Source: Actinomadura graeca
Lineage (GTDB): Bacteria; Actinomycetota; Actinomycetes; Streptosporangiales; Streptosporangiaceae
Assembly: GCF_019175365.1 (NCBI RefSeq)
Contig: NZ_CP059572.1
Coordinates: forward strand, 1,736,001 to 1,800,000
Direction: 5' to 3'
Length of the DNA stretch: 64,000 nucleotides
The translations under genes and the position numbers were made by a program. The notes beneath the pieces are model-generated. The model saw only the letters and a list, made by a program, of their open reading frames with translations. It did no database searches and was not told the origin of the DNA. How positions within the stretch are numbered: the stretch's first letter is position 1; every line of letters starts with the position of its first letter. Shown here piece by piece: positions 18,384-27,227 of the stretch.

Positions 18384-18392
18384 ATGCACACC

Positions 18393-19478
18393 TCAGGGCA
18401 AGAGCGGCCTGATACGTGCCTTCGCCTCCTCAAGCGGCTCGGCGGGAATGTCCTCGAACGCCGTCACGGTCACATCACCGTCCTTCGCGTCCCAGACACC
18501 GGCGACGCGCCCTCCATACAGGACGACCGGGGAGATCCACCCGGCCGCGCGGCTCACCTCGCCCCGGCGTCCGGGCGGGACGAGGTAGGCGGCGCTCGTG
18601 CCCGCCCCCAGGACGTACTGGTCGAAGGCTCCGAGCAGCCGGACCGATGAGGTCGGCTCCGTATCGAGCAGTTCGTCCCTGTGCCCTTCCAACACGTACA
18701 TGGGTTCGCCCTCGACATCGAGGGTCGCCAGGCCGTCCGTGGCTGCGGCGAACCATGCTTTGACGTCCTTCTTCCGGTTGCCCTTGCGCATCAGCCAGTT
18801 GTCGAACATGTCGGGCGTCGCGGGCCCGTGCGCGCCGAGATAGGCGTGGACGACCGTCCGGGCGGCCTCGTCCACCGGGGGAAGCCCCTTCCAGCCGGGA
18901 AGCCACGTCTCTGGGGCGGTGAAGGTGACATTGGTGCCCCGGGGCGGCCCGTAGCAGAGCACGCCCCACCAGGCCAGCGGCTTGAGGAGGACCCCCCAGC
19001 CGGAACCGAGCACCTCGGCGAGGTGTCCCGAGCCCGTCTCGTCCACTACGGCGGCGGTGAGCTCCCCACGTGTGAGCGCGGTGCCCTTCGCCAAGGCACC
19101 GGCGGCGGCCCCGGCGATCGCCTCCAGGTCGGACGGCGTGGCACCGAAGTTCTTCTGCCAGCTGCCCTTCTCCCAGTTGCGGACCGCCGAGCAGAGGACG
19201 AGGTAGGCGCCGAGCTCGTCCGCGGGCATCAAGTGGAGGGTGCCACGCATCGTCCAGGTCTTGACCAGCGTCCGATCGTCGAAGAGGGCTCGCGGCACAT
19301 CACCTGGATCAGGTGCGGCCTGCCGTACCGCGACGGCGAGTTCCGCCGAAGACGCCACCTGTGCCTGCACACCGGCCAGGCGCCGCGTGATGTCCAGCGC
19401 GGAGGCGTCCCCCAGCGGTTCCACGTACTGACGCCGCATCCTCCAGGCCAGCACCTGCGGCCATGTCACCGAAGCCAT
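18393..19478 (-). CDS. Winged-helix DNA-binding protein, AlkZ/YcaQ (HTH_42) family
   Basis: 361 residues from ATG 19478. The family has tandem winged helices and includes the Streptomyces glycosylase AlkZ, which unhooks azinomycin interstrand crosslinks, and E. coli YcaQ/AlkX. AGVQAQVASSAELAV near residue 37 contains Gln-Ala-Gln, matching the QxQ catalytic motif of the AlkZ-like branch rather than QxD of AlkX. TWTMRGTLHLMPADEL near 85 and FDQYVLGAG near 295 are further conserved blocks. No biosynthetic cluster for a crosslinking agent is visible, so it is probably general alkylation or crosslink repair. It converges on the TetR gene with 9 bp between. Confidence 0.85.
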   Translation of the reverse strand: MASVTWPQVLAWRMRRQYVEPLGDASALDITRRLAGVQAQVASSAELAVAVRQAAPDPGDVPRALFDDRTLVKTWTMRGTLHLMPADELGAYLVLCSAVRNWEKGSWQKNFGATPSDLEAIAGAAAGALAKGTALTRGELTAAVVDETGSGHLAEVLGSGWGVLLKPLAWWGVLCYGPPRGTNVTFTAPETWLPGWKGLPPVDEAARTVVHAYLGAHGPATPDMFDNWLMRKGNRKKDVKAWFAAATDGLATLDVEGEPMYVLEGHRDELLDTEPTSSVRLLGAFDQYVLGAGTSAAYLVPPGRRGEVSRAAGWISPVVLYGGRVAGVWDAKDGDVTVTAFEDIPAEPLEEAKARIRPLLP

Positions 19479-19561
19479 ACGCCGATTACACCGCAGGCCA
19501 CCGACAGCGCACAGCATCGAGGGCGGGCGGCGCCGCGCGTTCGCCCCGAGAACCAAACGCC

Positions 19562-22123
19562 CTACGCGAGGCGGTGCGCCAGTTCGGCGAAGGCGTCCCG
19601 GACGTCGTCCGTGGTGAGCAGAGTAAGGTCCGCGGCGGTCGCGGCGGAGCCGAGCTCGGCTGCCCGTAGCGCACGGCACGCGCACGCCTTCTCGTAGATG
19701 GATCGGGCGAAGCGCCCGTTACCGAGTTCATCGATCCGGCCCGTTCCGCATGCGCGCTGGAACACCAGCGCGAGGTCGTCGAGGGCGCGTTCCTCCCACT
19801 GGTCGCCGCCCTGCTCGGCGATGAGCTGCGCGATGCGGAGCAGCTCGTCCGGCCCGTAAGAGGGGAAATCCACGCGCACGTCGAAGCGGGAGGCCAGCCC
19901 AGGGTTGGACGAAAGGAAACGGTCCATGTCGGCCTCGTACCCGGCCAGCACGACGACGAGGCGGTCGCGGTCGTCCTCCGCGCGTTTGAGCAGGGTCTGC
20001 ACCGCCTCCGCGCCGAACGGGTCGCCACCCGAGTAGCCCGGGTTGCTCAGCGCGTACGCCTCGTCCACGAACAGGACGCCGCCGAGCGCCGAGTCGATCA
20101 CCTTGTTCGTCTTCAGCGCGGTCGCCCCGAGGTGCTCGCCGACGAGGTCGGCGCGCTGGGCCTCGACCACCTCGGGGCGGGCGAGGAGCCCGAACGCGGC
20201 GAAGATGCGGCCGAGCACCCGCGCGACCGTGGTCTTGCCTGTGCCCGGTGGCCCGGCGAACACGAAGTGCCGGGTCGGGGGGCGTGTCACCAGCCCCTGG
20301 TCCTGGCGCATCCGGGCGACCTGGACCTGGGCGGCGATCTCACGGACCTGCCGCTTCACCGGCTCCAGGCCGATCATCGCGTCAAGGGAGCTGAGCGCCT
20401 CGTCCAGGGTGGGGGTCTCGACGTAGCCGCGGTAGCGCTCGGTGACCTCGGCGAAGGCGGCCTCGACGTCCTCGGCGCGCAAGGTGACGAGATCGTCGGC
20501 GGTAGGCGGGGCCGGTTCACCGGACGACGCGACGGCTTCCACAACCCGCACGTCCCGCGCGCGCGCCGCGGCCTCGGTCAAAGCCCGGACGAACCTGCCG
20601 TTTCCCAGCTCGTCGACGATCCCCCGCCGTTCCACCTCCTCGAAACGGGCCGCAAGCCGTTCGCGGGCACCGGCGTCCAGCCGGTCCTCACGCAGCCCGG
20701 TGTGGTACTCGGCGATCTGCAAGAGCTCGGCAGGCTGATAGGACGGAAAGTGCACGCGCGTGCCGAACCGTGAGGCCAGCCCGGGGTTGGAGCCCAGGAA
20801 CTCCTCCATCTGCGTGTCGTATCCGGCGAGGATCACCACAAGGTTGTCCCGGTCGTCTTCGGCGCGCTTGAGCAGCGTCTGCACCGCCTCGTCACCGAAG
20901 CGGTCGGGCTGTCCTTCCGCGGAGTTCACCAACCCGTACGCCTCGTCGATGAACAGCATCCCGCCGAGGGCGGAGTCGATGAGCCGGTTGGTCTTGATGG
21001 CGGTGGCACCGAGGAACTCGCCGACCAGGTCGGCCCGCTGGGCCTCCACCACCGCCGGCTCCGGCAGCAGGCCGAACGCGTAGAAGATCTTCGCCAGGAC
21101 GCGCGCGACGGTGGTCTTGCCCGTCCCGGGCGGCCCGACGAACACGAAGTGCCGCATGGGCTTCTCGGTCGGCACCCCCGCAGCGGCACGCATGTGCGCG
21201 GCCTCGATCGACGCGGCGATGGACCGCACCTGGCGCTTGACGGGCTCCAGCCCGATCATGCCCTCCAGCTCGTCCAGGGCTTCGGCGACCGAGAGGGACG
21301 GCATGTCCTCGGACGACCCCGCGGGCTCGGGCACCTGGGCCGCATCAGCGGCCTGCGCGGTGGTGCGCTGCTCCGGGATGGGCGCGGGAATGGCCGCGTC
21401 GGTGTACTGCGCAGAGCCGGGCCTGTCGGCGGAGCCGCCGCCCCCACTCCGCCGGTCGGGCCGATCGCTCTTGTCCACTCCAGGGGGGTTCTTGCGTGGA
21501 GCCGGCACGCCGTCCCCTTTGGGGCTGGCCTGCTCCTGCACCCAGCCCGTCTCGTATGCCTCGGCGGGCACCGAACGCCGGGCCTGGTCCCACCGGTAGG
21601 TGAGGACGGCAAGCGCCGCAGCCCACCCCGGCGCGACGTTCCCATCGGGCCAGGGATGCACGACGGCGGCCGTGGCGACACCGGCCGCGCCTAGCGCGAG
21701 CACAGCGGTGCGCCATGGAACGTACCCGCGCAGGCGAAAGGCAATGAACGCGACGGGCAGAGCGAGCAGCGCCAGAAGCAGCGCGGGACTCAGATAGGAG
21801 GGGTGACCTTGGTCCGGGTAGAGCCGACCCAGCGGGACCGACACCACCAGCCAGGACGTCACCACCGCGATGACCGCCATGCCGCTCGGCGACCGCAGCG
21901 TCAGGTGCACGACGATGAGCAGGATGACCGCGAAGGCCGCGCTGCCGAGGATCGGGCCGTTCACCACGGTCATCGCCGCGATCACCAGGGCGACGAGCAA
22001 CAGGCCCCCCAGGAAACGCAGTCCCGGGGGTACCTGGAAGTAGCGCCACCGCAGGCGCTCGAATAGATCCCGTGCCGCGGCGCCCTTCGCCCGGCGGGAG
22101 CGGAACCTGCCAAACAGAGCCAT
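19562..22123 (-). CDS. Membrane-anchored double AAA+ ATPase (CbxX/CfqX-SpoVK type)
   Basis: 853 residues from ATG 22123; a GTG at 22168 would add 15 residues and no clear Shine-Dalgarno decides. Residues about 35-190 hold five to six hydrophobic segments, then a Pro/Ser-rich linker, then two AAA+ modules of the CbxX/CfqX family. Each starts with LDEL/LSSLDAMIGLEPVKRQVR, followed by Walker A GPPGTGKTT (about residues 328 and 621), Walker B LFIDEAY and LFVDEAY, and an arginine-rich sensor segment. EccA of type VII secretion and rubisco activase CbbX are relatives, but those are soluble with one AAA module. No secretion genes are adjacent; it may remodel a membrane complex. Confidence 0.85.
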   Translation of the reverse strand: MALFGRFRSRRAKGAAARDLFERLRWRYFQVPPGLRFLGGLLLVALVIAAMTVVNGPILGSAAFAVILLIVVHLTLRSPSGMAVIAVVTSWLVVSVPLGRLYPDQGHPSYLSPALLLALLALPVAFIAFRLRGYVPWRTAVLALGAAGVATAAVVHPWPDGNVAPGWAAALAVLTYRWDQARRSVPAEAYETGWVQEQASPKGDGVPAPRKNPPGVDKSDRPDRRSGGGGSADRPGSAQYTDAAIPAPIPEQRTTAQAADAAQVPEPAGSSEDMPSLSVAEALDELEGMIGLEPVKRQVRSIAASIEAAHMRAAAGVPTEKPMRHFVFVGPPGTGKTTVARVLAKIFYAFGLLPEPAVVEAQRADLVGEFLGATAIKTNRLIDSALGGMLFIDEAYGLVNSAEGQPDRFGDEAVQTLLKRAEDDRDNLVVILAGYDTQMEEFLGSNPGLASRFGTRVHFPSYQPAELLQIAEYHTGLREDRLDAGARERLAARFEEVERRGIVDELGNGRFVRALTEAAARARDVRVVEAVASSGEPAPPTADDLVTLRAEDVEAAFAEVTERYRGYVETPTLDEALSSLDAMIGLEPVKRQVREIAAQVQVARMRQDQGLVTRPPTRHFVFAGPPGTGKTTVARVLGRIFAAFGLLARPEVVEAQRADLVGEHLGATALKTNKVIDSALGGVLFVDEAYALSNPGYSGGDPFGAEAVQTLLKRAEDDRDRLVVVLAGYEADMDRFLSSNPGLASRFDVRVDFPSYGPDELLRIAQLIAEQGGDQWEERALDDLALVFQRACGTGRIDELGNGRFARSIYEKACACRALRAAELGSAATAADLTLLTTDDVRDAFAELAHRLA

Positions 22124-22382
22124 CAAAACCGAGTAAAGCGCAGGACGTGCCAGAACGGGACTCCTCACACGCGGTTCGTCGACTCCTGACAGTCACGGCG
22201 GGCGCCCGCGCACGTCCGCCAGGCGCCCCCGCACCAGGACTTATGTACTGTCCAGAAGTAGATGTCGGCCTTACGGAACCGACACCACGAATCTGCGGAC
22301 GTCTCGTTCTGGGCACGCGGGGTGCCGAGCCCCCTACGATCGGAGGCGCCCGACACCGGGCTCGCCCTGAGGAGTTGACCGC

Positions 22383-23240
22383 TTGCAGAGTCGTCCTCGT
22401 AGGGCCCGCCCAGTGGACGTGGATCGCGCTACGGCCGCGAAACCTTCTGAGGGGGATTCCTTGTCCGACCCGACCGGCGCCCTACCCGGTGTGGAGCCCG
22501 CCTCAGCCACGTCCAAGAGGCTCCCCCGCATCGCCGGTTACGAGATCGAGGACGAACTACGCGCCGCACTCGCCGCGGATGGCGCCCCTGTGCGTATCGC
22601 GGGTGTCGACGAGGTCGGCCGCGGCGCCTGGGCGGGGCCCGTCGTCGTCTGCGCTGCGGTGACCGATCTGAGCCCGCCGCCCGTCCTGGAGGGCCGCGGC
22701 AAAAGGACCATCGGGCTGACGGACTCCAAACTGCTCACCGAGGCGCACCGCGAGTCGTTCGCCGAGATGCTGTCCGGATGGCTCGCCGCGCACGCCGTCG
22801 GCGCGTCCTCCCCCGAGGAGATCGACGAGCTGGGCATGACCGAGGCTCTGCGCCGGGCCACGGTGCGCGCGCTGGAGGCGCTGCCCGTCCCGCCCGACAT
22901 CGTGATCCTGGACGGCAAGCACGACTTCCTGCGCAGCCCCTGGCGGGTGCGCTGCGAGATCAAGGCCGACCAGCGGTCGGTCACCGTCGCGGCCGCGTCG
23001 GTCTTGGCGAAGGTCCACCGCGACCGGCTCATGGCCTCCCTGGACGGGGAGTGCCCGGGATACGGGTTCGCCGAGAGCGCCGGGTACCCGTCGCCCGTCC
23101 ATCAGCGGGCCCTTGAGGAGTCCGGCCCCACACCCCACCACAGGCTGTCCTGGTCCTACCTGGACGACCTGCCACGCTGGCGCCACTTGAAGAAGCACCG
23201 CGACCCCCTCGCCGGAGAAGGTCAGCTCAGCCTCCTGTGA
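22383..23240 (+). CDS. rnhB: Ribonuclease HII
   Basis: 285 residues from TTG 22383, which has AGGAG eight bases upstream; TTG 22461 with GAGGGGG upstream would give 259 residues and is equally possible. The catalytic core is clear: [16 protein letters not shown] with the Asp-Glu pair, [11 protein letters not shown], an Asp in [10 protein letters not shown] and KVHRDRLM. RNase HII cuts RNA in RNA/DNA hybrids, including single ribonucleotides in genomic DNA. It diverges from the AAA+ gene and is followed by a HhH endonuclease-like gene 73 bp on. The N-terminal 55 residues before the core are not part of the fold. Confidence 0.95.
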   Translation: MQSRPRRARPVDVDRATAAKPSEGDSLSDPTGALPGVEPASATSKRLPRIAGYEIEDELRAALAADGAPVRIAGVDEVGRGAWAGPVVVCAAVTDLSPPPVLEGRGKRTIGLTDSKLLTEAHRESFAEMLSGWLAAHAVGASSPEEIDELGMTEALRRATVRALEALPVPPDIVILDGKHDFLRSPWRVRCEIKADQRSVTVAAASVLAKVHRDRLMASLDGECPGYGFAESAGYPSPVHQRALEESGPTPHHRLSWSYLDDLPRWRHLKKHRDPLAGEGQLSLL

Positions 23241-23313
23241 CAGCTCCTCCCGTCGTCGCATGAGTCATCCGCAGGACCCCGGGTAGGGCGGCGGTCAACG
23301 GGAGGTACATGAC

Positions 23314-23946
23314 ATGGACGCCGTTGTGAAGAAGCTGCTGCGGGAGTCGGGCAAGACGGTCGCCGAGGAGGCCGGCGTGCCGCTCAAGGACCAGCCCGCC
23401 GCACTGTTCAAGCTCCTCGTCGTGGCCAACCTGCTGAGCGCCCGCATCTCCTCGGAGATCGCCCTGTCCGCCGCACGGGAACTGTTCGATGCCGGTGGCG
23501 GGACACCACGCGGCATGCGGGGGCTGACATGGCAGGAACGGGTCGACGCCCTGGGTAGGGGCCACTACGTCCGCTACGACGAGAGCACCGCGACACGGCT
23601 CGGCGAGACCGCGGAACTGGTCCAGGACAAGTACCAAGGCGATCTGCGCAAGCTGGCCACCGCGGCGGGCCACGACCCGAAGAAGGCCGCCGGGCTGCTC
23701 CGGGAGTTCCCCGGGATCGGCCCCACAGGCGTGGACATCTTCTGCCGGGAGGCGCAGGCCGTGTGGCCCTGGCTGCGGCCCTACATCGACTCCCAGGCCA
23801 AGAAGGGCGCCGAGAAACTCGGCCTCCCCCAGGACCCCGACAAGCTGGCCGCGCAAGTCCCGGGCAAGGATCTGGCCCGCCTGACAGCCGCCCTGGTCCG
23901 GGTGGCCCGCGACAAGGAACTGGCCGCCACAGTCAAGGCCGCCTGA
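23314..23946 (+). CDS. Endonuclease III-like HhH protein
   Basis: 210 residues, ATG with GGAGG eight bases upstream. The helix-hairpin-helix LREFPGIGPTGVDIFCREAQ lies at about 129-148 and Asp159 in YIDSQ sits where endonuclease III has its catalytic aspartate; the catalytic lysine is replaced by a threonine, as in monofunctional glycosylases. There is no FeS cluster. The family is broadly found in actinobacteria as a putative endonuclease. Its position after rnhB suggests a shared genome-maintenance role. Confidence 0.75.
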   Translation: MDAVVKKLLRESGKTVAEEAGVPLKDQPAALFKLLVVANLLSARISSEIALSAARELFDAGGGTPRGMRGLTWQERVDALGRGHYVRYDESTATRLGETAELVQDKYQGDLRKLATAAGHDPKKAAGLLREFPGIGPTGVDIFCREAQAVWPWLRPYIDSQAKKGAEKLGLPQDPDKLAAQVPGKDLARLTAALVRVARDKELAATVKAA

Positions 23947-23950
23947 CGTT

Positions 23951-24005
23951 TCGGCTACGTGACCGTCCCGGCCGCCGGGACAAAGCACGGCGGCCGGACT
24001 GCGGT
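23951..24005. terminator. Inverted repeats between convergent genes
   Basis: Nested complementary blocks (GTCCCGG/CCGGGAC and CGGCCGCCG/CGGCGGCCG) fill the gap between the HhH endonuclease-like gene and the convergent flavoprotein gene and can form a stable stem on either transcript. Confidence 0.55.
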
Positions 24006-24667
24006 CACATCCTGACGACGACCTCGTCGATCGGCTTGCGGGTGATGTCGGGCACCATCGCGTCGTCCGCCGGATAGCCGACGGGGATCACGACGTAGGC
24101 ACGCTCCTCAGGGGGCCGCTCACAGACCTCGTTCAAGAAGCGCATGGGGCTCGGAGTGTGCGTCAAGGTGGCCAAACCCGCCTGGTGCAACCCGGCCAAG
24201 AGGAACCCGACGGCGATGCCAACGGACTCCTTCACGTAGTACGGCCGTGGAGTCTCCGGTCCCTTGTGCACCTCGAAGACGACGATGACAGCCGGTGCAT
24301 CCTCCAGGAACGGCTTGCGCCAGTCGGTTCCCAAGGGCGCCAGAGCCTCCAGCCATTCCTGCGAGGCGCGCCGCTCGTAGAACTCTCGCTCCTCCTGTTC
24401 GGCGGCCTCGCGCAACCGCCGCTTACGCTCAGGGTCGGCCACGACGACGAACCGCCACGGCTGCAGGTTCGCGCCGCTGGGCGCGGTCGCCGCCGCGCGG
24501 ATCGCATGGTCCAGGACCTCCTGCGGCACCGGCCGGCGTGAGAAGTCACGCACGGTGCGGCGCAACGTCATCGAGTCGGCGAACGCCTGCGCACGCTCGA
24601 TCGCCATGTCGCCCGGCACGTCGAAATGGGGAGCGGGCACGACGGGATACTGCCGCTGAGTGGTCAT
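24005..24667 (-). CDS. Nitroreductase-fold flavoprotein, iodotyrosine deiodinase type
   Basis: 220 residues from ATG 24667. The nitroreductase FMN-binding elements are present: RRTVRDFS (36-43), APSGANLQPWRFVVV (62-76) and PVGYPADDAMVPDITRKPIDEVVVRM at the C-terminus. The whole sequence follows the iodotyrosine deiodinase branch. The three residues of human IYD that grip the amino acid part of iodotyrosine (Glu157, Tyr161, Lys182) are matched in identity and spacing by Glu93, Tyr97 and Lys118. The family uses reduced FMN for reductive dehalogenation of halotyrosines or halophenols. No transporter or reductase partner is adjacent. An NADPH-nitroreductase activity cannot be excluded. Confidence 0.85.
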   Translation of the reverse strand: MTTQRQYPVVPAPHFDVPGDMAIERAQAFADSMTLRRTVRDFSRRPVPQEVLDHAIRAAATAPSGANLQPWRFVVVADPERKRRLREAAEQEEREFYERRASQEWLEALAPLGTDWRKPFLEDAPAVIVVFEVHKGPETPRPYYVKESVGIAVGFLLAGLHQAGLATLTHTPSPMRFLNEVCERPPEERAYVVIPVGYPADDAMVPDITRKPIDEVVVRM

Positions 24668-24755
24668 GGCACCGTTCCTACCGTGCGCCTCCGGCCCCGG
24701 ACAATCGGCAAGACCAGCCAAGATTCCGGGGCCGTCCCGGCACACGCCGGAGCGT

Positions 24756-26264
24756 TCAGTCCTTGCCGCGTGAGGCCACCCAGTCGAGGTTCCAGCCGTA
24801 CGCCTGGTCCACCGTCATCTTGCCCCAGCGCGGACGGCCTGGCGGCGGCAGGACGTATCGGCCCTCCCTGCGCACGACCAGTTCCCCTCCGACGTTCTCG
24901 ATGAGCGCGAGGACGGCGTCACGGGAGGCGTCCATGCAGTCGTTCATGTGCATCTCGATGGGCGGCGAACCCAGCGGGTACAGCGTGGCAACGGCGTCCA
25001 GGCCGCGGAAGTCGTCCGCACCGTCGTAGATCTCCGCGAACACCAGGATCCGCTTGAAATCGCCGGTGTGGTCGAGGTTGATCGTGAGGTTCTCGCCCGC
25101 CTCCACCGCGCCGGTGCGGTCGTCCTTGTCGAGCTTGATGAAGGGCGGCCTATCGAGAGCGCCCATGTCTCCTAGCGCGTGGATGATGCCCTTGCGGCCG
25201 TCCATCAACTCCCAGAGGCAGCACAGGTCCAGGTCGAGATCGACGCCGCGGCGGCGCTTGCCCAGGCGTCCCTTGGCGACGCCCTCCCGCGCGCTCCAGT
25301 TGAGGTTGACCCGCATGTGACCCGAGGTCGCGCCGTGCTTGGTGAGCGACACCGACGGCGAGTTCTTCGTAAGGGAGATCTTCCCGCCCTGTGGCTGCGG
25401 CTGCTGCGGGGGCGGGCCCTGCGGCGGCTGACCGTACGCGGGGGCAGGCGGAGGCGGAACGTACTGGCCGGGCTGAGGCGGGTACTGCCCACCGGGAGGA
25501 GGCGGGCTGTACTGACCGCCAGGAGGTGGCGGAGGCGGAGCGTACTGGCCCGGCGCGGGCGGAGGCGGCGGCGCGTACTGACCAGGAGGCGGCGTGTACT
25601 GCCCTGGCGGTGGCGGCATGTACTGGCCGCCCGGAGGAGGCGGGGGCGCCTGGGGCTGCGGGGGCGCTTGCGGTTGCGGGGGCTGAGGGGGCGCCGCCTG
25701 GGGCTGGGGAGCCGGGGGCGGCGGAGCGGCAGCCTGACCGGGCTCGTCGACCGAGATCCCGAAATCGGTGGCCAGCCCCGCGAGCCCGGAGTCGTATCCC
25801 TGCCCGATGGCGCGGAACTTCCACGCGCCCTGGCGCCGGTACAGCTCACCCAGCACGAAGGCGGTCTCCGTGGTGGCGCCCTGGCTGTCGAACCGGGCGA
25901 CCTCCGTACCACCCGCCGCGTCCACCACGCGCACGTACAAACCCTGGAACTGGCCGAACGTCCCGCCATCCGCGGAGGCCGCGATCACGATCTTCTCGAT
26001 GTCGGGTTCCACCCGGCCCAGGTCGACCGCCAGAACGTCCAAGACGGTCGGCCCCTGCTGCTTGCCCTCGTGCCGGACTGCGCCGGAGCCATGAGCGGGC
26101 TGGTTGTAGAAGACGAAGTCATCGTCCGAGCGCACCCGGCCCGAACCGGCGAGCAGCAGGGCGGACGCATCCGCGTCCGGAACGCCCGGGCCGCCCTGCC
26201 AGCCGAGCTCGACCCGGACCGAGGGAACCGGCACCGCGGTGTTGGCGCCCTTCTGCATGGACAT
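24756..26264 (-). CDS. TerD-family stress protein with two Ter domains and a Pro-rich linker
   Basis: 502 residues, ATG with GAGGAG five bases upstream. Residues 1-185 are a TerD domain ([51 protein letters not shown]). About 185-310 is a linker of repeated PPPPPGQY/PPPGGQY units. Residues about 310-502 form a TerA-like second domain ([42 protein letters not shown]). TerD domains bind calcium and the ter genes are linked to tellurite, phage and oxidative stress resistance; what they do biochemically is unsettled. No other ter gene is adjacent. A TerB-like protein lies 24 kb away. Confidence 0.9.
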   Translation of the reverse strand: MSMQKGANTAVPVPSVRVELGWQGGPGVPDADASALLLAGSGRVRSDDDFVFYNQPAHGSGAVRHEGKQQGPTVLDVLAVDLGRVEPDIEKIVIAASADGGTFGQFQGLYVRVVDAAGGTEVARFDSQGATTETAFVLGELYRRQGAWKFRAIGQGYDSGLAGLATDFGISVDEPGQAAAPPPPAPQPQAAPPQPPQPQAPPQPQAPPPPPGGQYMPPPPGQYTPPPGQYAPPPPPAPGQYAPPPPPPGGQYSPPPPGGQYPPQPGQYVPPPPAPAYGQPPQGPPPQQPQPQGGKISLTKNSPSVSLTKHGATSGHMRVNLNWSAREGVAKGRLGKRRRGVDLDLDLCCLWELMDGRKGIIHALGDMGALDRPPFIKLDKDDRTGAVEAGENLTINLDHTGDFKRILVFAEIYDGADDFRGLDAVATLYPLGSPPIEMHMNDCMDASRDAVLALIENVGGELVVRREGRYVLPPPGRPRWGKMTVDQAYGWNLDWVASRGKD

Positions 26265-26464
26265 GAACGCTCCTCATCATCAGCCGACGTCAACCAAACC
26301 TACGGGCAGCCGCGCGGCCCCCGCGACCTGCCACGAGGGGAGGACGGACAACGCGACCACGGAGTTCCGGTGTAACGCTCCACCACATCGCAGGGCCCCT
26401 GAAAGGTCCGGCCTGATGATGCCCCTGCTCACCGGACCGCGCCAGGGCGGCCCATCGGCGAACG

Positions 26465-27106
26465 TCACGCGGAGGCGGTGGTGTCGATGGGCGGTGTCCC
26501 GGGGAGGGCCGCCGGCTGGGGCGTGCGCAGGCCGTCCAAGACGACTTGGAGGTTCCGGTCCCACTGCTCTTGGCCCGCCCGCAGCCCCAGGGTGTGGTCA
26601 CTGGTGGAAACCGAGACCAGCAGGAACGCGACGTCCTGCCAGGTGACGTCGGCGCGCATGATCCCGGCTTCCTGCGCCCGCGCGACGAGCAGGCGGATGC
26701 GGTCACGCAGTTCGGACCTCGCGTGGTCGAGCGGCCCGCCGAGGGCCTCGTTGATGTCGCACAACTCGTTGCGCAGGCGGATGTAGGCCGAGGCGAAGCC
26801 GGTGAAGCCGCCCCACGGGTCGGGATCGGCCAGCCCTTCGTCGCCCTTGGCGACGATCTCACCGAGCACCTCGGCCAGGACGGCCTCCAGCAACAGCTCA
26901 AGGGTGCTGACCCGCCGGTAGAACGTCCCGACGCCCACCCCCGCCCGGCGGGCGATCTCGTGCGCGGTGATCTCGCCGCCGATCTCCCCCGCAGCCTCAC
27001 GCGCCGCGCGGACCAGACGTTCCACGTTGCGCCTGGCATCGGCACGCGGACGGCGGCCCGAGCCGTCGTCCAGCAGCCGGTCGACGGCGCTCGGAATCGT
27101 GGTCAT
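26465..27106 (-). CDS. TetR/AcrR family transcriptional regulator
   Basis: 213 residues. Helix-turn-helix at about 30-75: AAREAAGEIGGEITAHEIARRAGVGVGTFYRRVSTLELLLEAVL. The C-terminal domain resembles the SbtR-like group. It diverges from a Gfo/Idh/MocA oxidoreductase gene across 121 bp that carries three copies of a 23-bp inverted repeat, described separately, which are the likely binding sites for repression of both genes. An N-terminal extension of about 25 Arg-rich residues precedes the HTH. Confidence 0.93.
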   Translation of the reverse strand: MTTIPSAVDRLLDDGSGRRPRADARRNVERLVRAAREAAGEIGGEITAHEIARRAGVGVGTFYRRVSTLELLLEAVLAEVLGEIVAKGDEGLADPDPWGGFTGFASAYIRLRNELCDINEALGGPLDHARSELRDRIRLLVARAQEAGIMRADVTWQDVAFLLVSVSTSDHTLGLRAGQEQWDRNLQVVLDGLRTPQPAALPGTPPIDTTASA

Positions 27107-27123
27107 GATCCCATGCTAGCGAT

Positions 27124-27209
27124 AAGCGGACGGTTACTCTCCGTTTCAAGTGGACGACTAGCGTCCGCTTCGGCTATCGTCGATCGAAACGGACTGATCA
27201 CGTCCGCTT
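27124..27209. promoter_or_regulatory. Three 23-bp operators, AAGCGGAC-N7-GTCCGCTT
   Basis: Three inverted repeats share an 8-7-8 layout: 27124-27146 (AAGCGGAC-N7-CTCCGTTT), 27148-27170 (AAGTGGAC-N7-GTCCGCTT) and 27187-27209 (AAACGGAC-N7-GTCCGCTT). In addition GATAAGCGGACG at 27121-27132 is the exact reverse complement of CGTCCGCTTATC at 27201-27212, so the whole region is symmetric. They fill the divergent promoter between tetR and the Gfo/Idh/MocA gene. Confidence 0.75.
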
Positions 27210-27227
27210 ATCCACCAGGGGGCTCCC

